Part shown: in pieces, positions 41,397-47,653 of the stretch
How positions within the stretch are numbered: position 1 is the stretch's first letter
Layout of the letters: the number at the start of each line of letters is the position of its first letter
Source: CAYXZQ01 sp964469935
GTDB lineage: Archaea; Nanobdellota; Nanobdellia; Woesearchaeales; DSVV01
DNA: 47,653 nt
Assembly (NCBI GenBank): GCA_964469935.1
Contig: CAYXZQ010000007.1
Coordinates: 1-47,653 of the forward strand
Reading direction: 5' to 3'
Translations under genes and position numbers: made by a program
The notes under the pieces: generated by a model
The model's database searches: none
What the model saw: only the letters and a program-made list of their open reading frames with translations
What the model was told of the DNA's origin: nothing

Positions 41397-42677
41397 ATGA
41401 AGAAAACAATAATATTTGTGATGATCCTGATGTGCGCAGTGCTGGTACACGCCCAGGCAGTTTTTGACAACCAGGGAGCCATCATAGTCAACATGGTAAA
41501 CCAGGAGCCTGACCCTGTGGGGCCGGGACAATACGTGGATGTCAGGTGGATGGTCCAGAATTTCGGGTCCGACCCAATCAACGACATCGCGGTGGAGATA
41601 ATGCCGCAGTATCCATTTTCCCTTGACCCCGGGGACAATGCAGTGAAGACGATCCCTTCTTTGCCTGGGAGGCAGAATGACGCCTCAAGCTACATAGTCA
41701 AGTACAAGGTCAGGGTCGACAGCAATGCAGTCGAGGGCAATAACACCCTGAAACTGAGGTACAGGATAGGAAACGGCGCATGGACTACAGGCGATTATAC
41801 CATAAATGTCCAGACGATCGACGCCAACCTAGGGATAATCTCGGTCTCGACAGTGCCGAGCGTCGTCACACCAGGGGATACCTTCAACCTCAACATCCAG
41901 GTCAAGAACCTGGCCGACTCGGTGCTCAACGATGTGAGCATCAAGATGGACATGCTGCTCTCGACGATAACCGCAGGTGCTGCTACGTCGACGACAAAAT
42001 CAGAGGTCCTTGACTCCCTGCCATTCGCCCCTGTGAAAAGCGCGACAGAGCAGAGGATAAGGAACATCCAGCCAGGACAGGTTGTAACATTCACTTACAG
42101 CCTGATAGCCTATCCTGACGCGGAAGCGAAAGTGTACAAGGTGCCAGTCGAAGTCGCTTATTATGATGGCCTGGGCAACAAGTACAGCAAGGATGATGTT
42201 GTTGGGCTGATAGTCGAGTCAAAGCCGGACCTTAGCGCGCTCCTCGAACAGACCGATATTACGTCGAGCGGCCAGAAGGGTACGGTCACAGTGAAGATAG
42301 TCAACAAGGGCCTCACCAACGTCAAATTCATGGACGTCAAGGTCGTCCCGACCGACCAGTTCGAGCTGCTTTCGCCGAGCGAGGTGTACATAGGCAACAT
42401 CGACTCTGACGACTACGAGACAGCTGACTACGACATCTATGTCAAGCCTGGAGTCACCGGCGATGTGGCGATCCCTGTGACATACCAGTACATGGATGCA
42501 AACAACAACAGGTACACTGACACAGCCAACCTGACACTCAAGCTCTACACCCAGGAAGAGGCTGAGGCGATCGGCGTCCAGAAGAGCAACACGACATTCA
42601 TCGTCATCGCGATAGTCGTGATACTTGTGATCGGCTTCCTGATAATCAGGGCAGTCAGGAAAAGGCGCAGGAGCTAA
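41397..42677 (+). CDS. Exported COG1361/NEW3-type S-layer-like protein
   Basis: The 426-residue protein has a signal peptide (residues 1-20, cleaved after HAQA-type site) and several immunoglobulin-like beta domains. These include the CARDB/NEW3-like units EPDPVGPGQYVDVRWMVQNFG, PSVVTPGDTFNLNIQVKNLA and SSGQKGTVTVKIVNKGLTNV. One C-terminal membrane helix (about 398-420) and a basic tail follow. This is the COG1361 S-layer-like family that often accompanies MacB-type ABC transporters in archaea. It likely works outside the membrane with the two permeases. It starts one base after the ATPase stop. Confidence 0.85.
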   Translation: MKKTIIFVMILMCAVLVHAQAVFDNQGAIIVNMVNQEPDPVGPGQYVDVRWMVQNFGSDPINDIAVEIMPQYPFSLDPGDNAVKTIPSLPGRQNDASSYIVKYKVRVDSNAVEGNNTLKLRYRIGNGAWTTGDYTINVQTIDANLGIISVSTVPSVVTPGDTFNLNIQVKNLADSVLNDVSIKMDMLLSTITAGAATSTTKSEVLDSLPFAPVKSATEQRIRNIQPGQVVTFTYSLIAYPDAEAKVYKVPVEVAYYDGLGNKYSKDDVVGLIVESKPDLSALLEQTDITSSGQKGTVTVKIVNKGLTNVKFMDVKVVPTDQFELLSPSEVYIGNIDSDDYETADYDIYVKPGVTGDVAIPVTYQYMDANNNRYTDTANLTLKLYTQEEAEAIGVQKSNTTFIVIAIVVILVIGFLIIRAVRKRRRS

Positions 42678-42690
42678 GCTCTTGCGTTTG

Positions 42691-42709
42691 ATTCTTTTCT
42701 TTTTTTTAT
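42691..42709 (+). terminator. T-rich stretch inside the ABC operon
   Basis: TTCTTTTCTTTTTTTTATG follows the S-layer-like gene and precedes the first permease gene by about 20 bases. Such T-tracts end archaeal transcripts, so it may lower expression of the permeases relative to the earlier genes. Confidence 0.4.
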
Positions 42710-42727
42710 GCGGGAGAATGATGAAGG

Positions 42728-43954
42728 ATGATACTTGACTATTTCAGGCTGGCGTTCAGAAACCTCTCAAGGCGGAGGCTTAGGAGCTGGCTCACGATGA
42801 TCGGCATAATCATCGGGATAACCGCAGTCGTCTCCCTGATTGGCATGGGCCAGGGGCTAAAGTACGCGATAACATCCCAGTTCGGAAAGCTCGGAAGCGA
42901 CAAGATAACTGTCCAGGCATCCGGAGGTTTCGGCCCGCCGGGAACAGCTGTCATTAAGCCCCTGACAAAACACAATCTACAGAGGCTTCTCCAGGTCAAC
43001 GGAGTGGTGAACGGGGCAGGGGTGCTGGTCAGGCCGGGAAAGCTCGAGTACAATGACATCGTCGGGTTCGGATACGCAATCAGCCTTCCGGCAGATACGC
43101 AGGCAAGGAAGCTCGTGGAGGAATCGAACGACCTGAAGATCCAGGGCGGCAGGCTTCTTTCACCCGGCGACATAAACAAGATAGACGTAGGCAGCAAGCT
43201 CGGGAGCGACAGCAACGGCTTCGGCAAGCCGATAACATCAGGGTCCAAGGTGCTGCTCAATGACAAGCTTTTCCAGGTCGTAGGGGTATTCGAGTCTCAG
43301 GGAAGCTTCATAACCGACAGTTCGATATACATGAATGAGAAGGACATGAGGAACCTGCTCGACATACCGAGCAACGTGTACGACACCATCACCCTGCAGG
43401 TGGATCCCAATGCGGACATATCGAAGGTCCAGGCAGACATCGAGAAGGTCATGAGGAGGGAGCGGGATGTCAAGGTGGGCGAGGAAGATTTCACTGTCCA
43501 GACACCGCAGCAGATCCTCAACCAGGTCAACTCGACCCTTTTTGCTGTCCAGCTCTTTGTCTACATCATCGCAGGCATATCCATTGTGGTCGGCGGCATT
43601 GGCATCATGAACACCATGTTCACATCCGTCATAGAGAGGACCAGGGACATAGGCATTATGAAATCCATCGGCGCGCGCAACAGCACCATATTCCTGCTCT
43701 TCTTCATCGAGTCAGGGCTTCTCGGGAGCGTAGGCGGTGCCATAGGCGCGGGACTTGGCGTGTCGCTTGCCCATGGGCTTGCATATGCAGGACGGGTTGC
43801 TCTCGGCGCGGACCTCATCCAGGCAAGGATCAGCCCGTTCCTTGTCATATTCTCGATCGCAGGGGCTTTTATCCTGGGGAGCATATTCGGCATAATCCCT
43901 GCTCTTAACGCATCAAGGCTGCATCCTGTCGATGCCCTGAGGCATAAAAAATGA
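42728..43954 (+). CDS. MacB/FtsX-type ABC permease 1
   Basis: The 408-residue permease has an N-terminal membrane helix (about residues 20-42, LRSWLTMIGIIIGITAVVSLI), an extracellular MacB_PCD-type domain (50-270) and three C-terminal helices (about 275-400) with the family sequence VGGIGIMNTMFTSVIERTRDIGIMKSIGA. It probably exports or reshapes envelope components, perhaps peptides or lipids, together with the ATPase and the second permease. Its stop overlaps the next start by four bases (ATGA). Confidence 0.93.
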   Translation: MILDYFRLAFRNLSRRRLRSWLTMIGIIIGITAVVSLIGMGQGLKYAITSQFGKLGSDKITVQASGGFGPPGTAVIKPLTKHNLQRLLQVNGVVNGAGVLVRPGKLEYNDIVGFGYAISLPADTQARKLVEESNDLKIQGGRLLSPGDINKIDVGSKLGSDSNGFGKPITSGSKVLLNDKLFQVVGVFESQGSFITDSSIYMNEKDMRNLLDIPSNVYDTITLQVDPNADISKVQADIEKVMRRERDVKVGEEDFTVQTPQQILNQVNSTLFAVQLFVYIIAGISIVVGGIGIMNTMFTSVIERTRDIGIMKSIGARNSTIFLLFFIESGLLGSVGGAIGAGLGVSLAHGLAYAGRVALGADLIQARISPFLVIFSIAGAFILGSIFGIIPALNASRLHPVDALRHKK

Positions 43955-45174
43955 TATCGGACTTCATGTCATTCATTGTGAACAACATCAAGGACAGGTT
44001 CCTGAGGAGCTCGCTCACCATACTCTCAATACTAATCGGCATAATGGCTGTCTACGCCCTAATAAGCTTCGGCCAGGGCGTGGGCAAGTACGTAAACGAC
44101 GTTGGCCAGCAGGCAGGGACAGACAAGATATTCGCCCAGCCCAAAGGCGCAGGCGCGCCGGGAAGCACAGGCACCTATCTCACTGACCATGATATCAATG
44201 TGATACTCAAGGTAAATGGGGTCAAGGCCGCAACAGGCATGGTCACTGAACAGGCAGAGGTCAACTACAGGGACAAAGGGACTGGCAAGTATGTATTCAT
44301 CATGGGGCTTTCGACCAATCCCCAGGAAAGGGAGATTGTCGAGTCGGCTTTCGCAGGGTTCAAGATACTGGAAGGCAGGCCGCTCAAGAAAGGCGACACA
44401 GGCAAGGTTACTGTAGGATACAATTACATGGTCGCGAACAAGCTCTTCCCGAAAGCCCTGAATGTCGGAAACAAGCTCTACATCAACGGCAATCCCTACG
44501 AGATCGTCGGCATCTACGAGTCCATAGGCAATGCCCAGGACGACACGAATGTCTACATGACCAAGCCCGAAGCCAAGGCCCTCTTCAACATGAAGGAGTA
44601 CGAGTACGGCTACATATACATCCAGGCGCAGCCGGGCGTGGACACAAAGGCGCTCGCACAGAGGATAACCGAGAAGCTCAGGAAGGACAAGGGCGAGAAG
44701 AAAGGTCAGGAGACATTCTATGTGGCCTCTTACCAGGAGCTTCTCCAGACATTCAGCACTGTGCTCAATGTGCTCAATGGAATCTTGGTGATCATCGCAG
44801 GGATATCGGTGCTTGTTGCTTCTGTGAACATAATGAACACGATGTACACTGCTGTCATGGAGAGGACCAAGGAGATAGGCATAATGAAGGCCATTGGCGC
44901 AAGGAACAGGTACATACTAATGCTCTTCTTCATCGAGTCAGGTACGCTCGGGCTCATCGGCGGAGGCATAGGGATACTCCTGGGCTACGGCCTTGCGAAG
45001 ATGGGTGGGGCGATTGCAGCCAGTGCAGGGTATTCTTTGTTGAAGCCGTATTTCCCGTGGTGGCTGACTGTCGGGTGCCTCGTGTTCTCGTTTCTGATAG
45101 GTGCAGCTTCGGGTTTCTTCCCGGCAAGGCAGGCGTCGAAACTGAAGCCGGTGGACGCATTGCGGTACGAGTAG
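43951..45174 (+). CDS. MacB/FtsX-type ABC permease 2
   Basis: This 407-residue paralogue of permease 1 has the same layout: N-terminal helix (about residues 20-42), external domain, three C-terminal helices, and VASVNIMNTMYTAVMERTKEIGIMKAIGA. Two different permease genes suggest a heterodimeric transporter. It is the last gene of the operon and ends two bases before the convergent radical SAM gene. Confidence 0.93.
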   Translation: MISDFMSFIVNNIKDRFLRSSLTILSILIGIMAVYALISFGQGVGKYVNDVGQQAGTDKIFAQPKGAGAPGSTGTYLTDHDINVILKVNGVKAATGMVTEQAEVNYRDKGTGKYVFIMGLSTNPQEREIVESAFAGFKILEGRPLKKGDTGKVTVGYNYMVANKLFPKALNVGNKLYINGNPYEIVGIYESIGNAQDDTNVYMTKPEAKALFNMKEYEYGYIYIQAQPGVDTKALAQRITEKLRKDKGEKKGQETFYVASYQELLQTFSTVLNVLNGILVIIAGISVLVASVNIMNTMYTAVMERTKEIGIMKAIGARNRYILMLFFIESGTLGLIGGGIGILLGYGLAKMGGAIAASAGYSLLKPYFPWWLTVGCLVFSFLIGAASGFFPARQASKLKPVDALRYE

Positions 45175-45176
45175 AA

Positions 45177-46118
45177 TTATTTTTTCATCTTTTTGAGGTA
45201 TTGCAGGACCTTTTTCTTTATCTCATCCTTTAGGTCTTTGTCCAGGTCGAGATTTCCCAGTTCAGAATCAATGTTGATTTCTGGTGTGGCTGTGAACGTG
45301 CCTATGAACTGCCATCCTGCTTTCATTATTTCAGATTCCAGTTCTTTTGCATATCTGGTGTTGAACAATTTTATTGCCGGGAACTTGGTGAAATTGTCTG
45401 CGCCTGCTTTCAAAAGTCTTGGGTAATAATCAGTCTTGTCATACCATGCACCTGCTGTGATGTGGAGGTTCGGGAAGGCGGACCTTGTCTTACTTATCCA
45501 CTGCTCGTAGTATCGGATTGTCGGTGATTCAGTGTATATAGTGCCCTGCTGCGGATTGAGGGAGTAGAAGGTGATCCTCTGGATATTGTTGTCTTTGATG
45601 AATCTTTCAAGATGATGGAAATCTTCCAATGCCTCTCCTAGGCCGATTATGACTGTCACTGCTTTATTCAGGTTGATGCGGTCGCATTCACTGAATGTTT
45701 CAAGTATGTCTTTTATCGGTTTCGAAGGGCAGATATTTTTCCGAATATCCGGGTTGACGCACTCCAGAGTCCCCACATAACCTTCGACATAGGGCAGGAA
45801 CTGCTCTAATTCCTCTTTTTTCAGGGTCCCGATATTAAGCCATTGCTTTTTCCCCGTTATCTCCGATACTGTCTTTGCGATGAAGACGAGCTCTTCTGTC
45901 GTGAATGACTCATACCCGCCTGAGAGGAACTCTATCTCCCAGCCGCAGGCATCTGAGATTATTGCCTCTGCGAAGATGGATGCGAATGAGCGGCGGGCTT
46001 TTTTTGGGTCTCTTATGAGGTCTTTTTGCGTGGACATGTAGCAGAACGCACAATCGGCACGGCTGCAATACCAGGAGAGGAAAAGCGCGCGCTCGAAACG
46101 GGTCTGAGGGGTTTTCAT
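45177..46118 (-). CDS. Radical SAM protein with an unusual C-x4-C-x2-C motif
   Basis: The 313-residue protein begins MKTPQTRFERALFLSWYCSRADCAFCYM. The three Cys (18, 23, 26) that should bind the SAM [4Fe-4S] cluster are spaced C-x4-C-x2-C instead of C-x3-C-x2-C. The fold otherwise resembles the BioB/HmdB-like radical SAM barrel (EFLSGGYE in the GGE position, NIGTLKKEELEQF, TFYSLNPQQGT). The reaction is unknown. The start lies 27 bases from a TTTTTATA box, so translation looks leaderless, with a C-rich spacer. It follows the Lrp/AsnC gene on the same strand. Confidence 0.82.
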   Translation of the reverse strand: MKTPQTRFERALFLSWYCSRADCAFCYMSTQKDLIRDPKKARRSFASIFAEAIISDACGWEIEFLSGGYESFTTEELVFIAKTVSEITGKKQWLNIGTLKKEELEQFLPYVEGYVGTLECVNPDIRKNICPSKPIKDILETFSECDRINLNKAVTVIIGLGEALEDFHHLERFIKDNNIQRITFYSLNPQQGTIYTESPTIRYYEQWISKTRSAFPNLHITAGAWYDKTDYYPRLLKAGADNFTKFPAIKLFNTRYAKELESEIMKAGWQFIGTFTATPEINIDSELGNLDLDKDLKDEIKKKVLQYLKKMKK

Positions 46119-46148
46119 GTGGTGGGGGGGTGGAGGGTGGTATAAAAA
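46119..46148 (-). promoter_or_regulatory. Leaderless promoter with C-rich spacer
   Basis: On the minus strand a TTTTTATA box (46148-46141) is centred 27 bases before the ATG, joined by CCACCCTCCACCCCCCCACC-type sequence. On the plus strand the spacer is GGTGGGGGGGTGGAGGGTGG, a possible two-layer G-quadruplex. It abuts the stop of the Lrp/AsnC gene. Confidence 0.5.
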
Positions 46149-46149
46149 T

Positions 46150-46608
46150 CTACTGCAGGACCAGCTCGTTTGTCATGAACCCTTCCTCCTTGACCTTGTC
46201 CACGACATAGAAGACCATGTTCTTCCTTATCCTGTGCCTTGTGTCAAGGTCCTCGATGAAGGATTCTGCGTCGCCCAGGTTCCTGAATATGCCCTCGATT
46301 ATGAAATCATAGTCATTGCTTATCTTGTAGACAGAGTTGATGCTCGGCACCCTGCTCAGGTAATCAGAGACAGCGCCCCTGTCCTTGGGATTGACCTTGA
46401 TGAGCATCTTCAATATAAGGTTATATCCGAGCATCTCATAATTTATCATGCATGTGAATCTCTTTATGATAGTTCCGTTGAAAGACTTGAGCCTGGTGAA
46501 GATGGTCGATACAGGCACGCCTGTCTTCTTGCTTATCTCGGTGAGCCTTTTGCGGGAATCCTGCCGAAGGAGCGTCAGGATCTCTAGTTCCTGATTTTGG
46601 ATATTCAT
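46150..46608 (-). CDS. Lrp/AsnC-family transcription regulator
   Basis: The 152-residue protein has an N-terminal helix-turn-helix (residues 5-55: LEILTLLRQDSRKRLTEISKKTGVPVSTIFTRLKSF) and a C-terminal RAM-type ligand and assembly domain (about 65-145, NLILKMLIKVNPKDRGAVSDYLSRVPSINSVYKISNDYDFIIEGIFRNL). This is the archaeal feast/famine regulator layout that senses amino acids. It may control the divergent AbrB-PhoU gene and itself through the palindrome at 46675. The effector is unknown. Confidence 0.88.
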   Translation of the reverse strand: MNIQNQELEILTLLRQDSRKRLTEISKKTGVPVSTIFTRLKSFNGTIIKRFTCMINYEMLGYNLILKMLIKVNPKDRGAVSDYLSRVPSINSVYKISNDYDFIIEGIFRNLGDAESFIEDLDTRHRIRKNMVFYVVDKVKEEGFMTNELVLQ

Positions 46609-46674
46609 TGTGCTCTTAAATGTTTTTTAATTCTAAAGTAGTAAACTGCTTGGAATATATATACTTTACGATAA

Positions 46675-46688
46675 AAGTATATATACTT
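46675..46688. promoter_or_regulatory. 14-base palindrome in a divergent promoter
   Basis: AAGTATATATACTT is a perfect palindrome. A related half (ATATATACTTTA) lies about 20 bases to the left and a weaker GAAAGTAC half to the right. It lies between the Lrp/AsnC start (46608) and the AbrB-PhoU start (46748) and contains a TATATA core, so it could be an operator or a box A. Confidence 0.5.
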
Positions 46689-46747
46689 ATGTTGAAAGTA
46701 CACATATTACAAAACATTTTTAAATTAGCTCATACTTTCTTATTATT

Positions 46748-47653
46748 ATGAAACGAAAAATCGTAAAACATGGATTAAGCACTCTGACAATAAGCCTCCC
46801 TAGAAAATGGGTTAAAAATAATGATATTACTCAAGGTGATGAATTAGATATTACTGCTAAAGGTTCCAATCTAATTATCTCATCCAAACTTAAACAGAGG
46901 AAATTGGAAATTGAACTTAATTTATCAAATTCAGATAATATGCTTGCAAGAACCATCGCAGCCGTCTATAAAGCTGGTTATGATAAATTAAGTATAACAT
47001 ACAATGATTCAAAAGAACTGGAAATCATTCAAGATACAATCTATCGATATTGTCATGTTTATGAGATTGTTGAAATAACAAGAAATAAAGTTGAAATAAG
47101 ATCATTATCTCAGTTAGATCCATCGCATTTTGAAGATATGTTGGAAAAAAGTGCCAAATCTATACTTAGCGTTGCACAAGAAACATATAATGCAATTATT
47201 TCTGAAGACTATAAGGCACTTTCGAATATTATCTTGAAAGACAAGATTATCGATAGATACACGGCCTATGGAAGCAGGATAATCAATAGAGGATACAGTT
47301 TAAATCATACTCATATTGGCCCTCTTTATCTTATTTTTGATGAAACTGAAATAGCTGCTGATATCTTTAAAGTTATTTGCAAGGAAATGATTACAAAGAA
47401 ACTTAAACTTTCTCAAAATCAGCAGACTTTTTTTAAGGAGATTGTCGAGTTTATGGGCAAGCAATATGATTTATTGCTCAATTTTGACTATGATAAGGTA
47501 AAATACATTGGCCAGCTAGAAAAAAAAATTAGGAAACATATTGATGAACTTTGTCAGATTGAAAAGAATAATATCTTGATTTTGGCATATCTCATAAACC
47601 TCTTCGAGACTGTTTTTGAGATGAAAAATGCAATCATGACAATGCATTATGGC
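46748..47653 (+). CDS. AbrB-PhoU-like regulator, 3' end beyond the window
   Basis: An open frame of 302 codons runs to the window end without a stop. The N-terminus MKRKIVKHGLSTLTISLPRKWVKNNDITQGDELDI is a SpoVT/AbrB-type swapped-hairpin DNA-binding domain. Later helical parts (about residues 130-300, with QETYNAIISEDYKALSNIILKD and YDLLLNFDYDKVKYIG) fit PhoU-type bundles. This AbrB-PhoU fusion is common in archaea and is linked to phosphate uptake. Codons end mostly in A or T, very unlike the rest of the window. The sequence may be a recent acquisition or an AT-rich island. Confidence 0.85.
   Translation, partial: MKRKIVKHGLSTLTISLPRKWVKNNDITQGDELDITAKGSNLIISSKLKQRKLEIELNLSNSDNMLARTIAAVYKAGYDKLSITYNDSKELEIIQDTIYRYCHVYEIVEITRNKVEIRSLSQLDPSHFEDMLEKSAKSILSVAQETYNAIISEDYKALSNIILKDKIIDRYTAYGSRIINRGYSLNHTHIGPLYLIFDETEIAADIFKVICKEMITKKLKLSQNQQTFFKEIVEFMGKQYDLLLNFDYDKVKYIGQLEKKIRKHIDELCQIEKNNILILAYLINLFETVFEMKNAIMTMHYG

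Noticed and set aside
1..47653. CRISPR arrays, insertion sequences, tRNA and rRNA genes
   Set aside because: No repeat-spacer pattern, transposase, cloverleaf or rRNA motif was seen by eye on either strand.

Overview
The window is archaeal chromosomal DNA. Box A (TATA-like) elements lie about 25 bases before transcript starts, several mRNAs look leaderless, and the protein set is archaeal: NreA, a Trm14-like THUMP methyltransferase, FlaI/TadC-type secretion proteins, S-layer/COG1361-type exported proteins and an AbrB-PhoU regulator. Genes are tightly packed with many ATGA overlaps. Many small one-helix membrane proteins and Cys-rich exported proteins are of a kind common in DPANN (Woesearchaeota-like) genomes. 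That lineage guess is inference and only moderately likely. Base composition is near balanced until about 46.6 kb, where it turns sharply AT-rich.

Layout. 1-2.0 kb: hypC-hypD-hypE hydrogenase maturation operon (minus strand); hypE carries an in-frame TAG at a normally Glu codon. 2.1-5.8 kb: bacterial-type glucokinase, single-chain tRNA 2-selenouridine synthase, THUMP methyltransferase and a small membrane protein. 5.85-6.22 kb: RNase P RNA. 6.25-8.05 kb: leuA, preceded by an unannotated leucine-rich leader peptide and a strong hairpin that look like an attenuator. 8.2-16.1 kb: Cys-rich membrane protein, NreA, IMP dehydrogenase, rhodanese and several unknown or membrane proteins.

16.2-28.8 kb is the most distinctive part. 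It is a type IV pilus/secretion-like locus on the plus strand: a VirB11/FlaI-type ATPase with an N-terminal zinc ribbon, a duplicated TadC/FlaJ-like membrane platform, a 30-residue membrane peptide, eight consecutive pilin-like single-helix proteins, a membrane-anchored VWA-like protein, and an 1104-residue membrane-anchored protein with two back-to-back Hint (intein/Hedgehog-type) domains followed by a Cys-rich tail. A convergent gene encodes an exported TSP1-like/Thr-rich protein. Together these suggest a surface appendage whose largest part may be processed by self-cleavage.

30.3-38.8 kb: small exported proteins, flavodoxin, the two Nfn-type ferredoxin:NADP oxidoreductase subunits, a YprB-like exonuclease, a thioredoxin reductase/glutaredoxin/zinc-ribbon redox operon, and a two-gene CARF-like pair without any CRISPR array. 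38.2-40.0 kb: a methyltransferase and two overlapping paralogous membrane proteins. 40.1-45.2 kb: an ABC export operon (GbsR/MarR-type regulator, MacB-type ATPase, exported COG1361-type protein, two MacB/FtsX permeases) with an 8-2-8 inverted repeat near the predicted start. 45.2-47.65 kb: a radical SAM protein, an Lrp/AsnC regulator and, divergently, an AT-rich AbrB-PhoU gene cut by the window end. No tRNA, CRISPR array, insertion sequence or rRNA was found.
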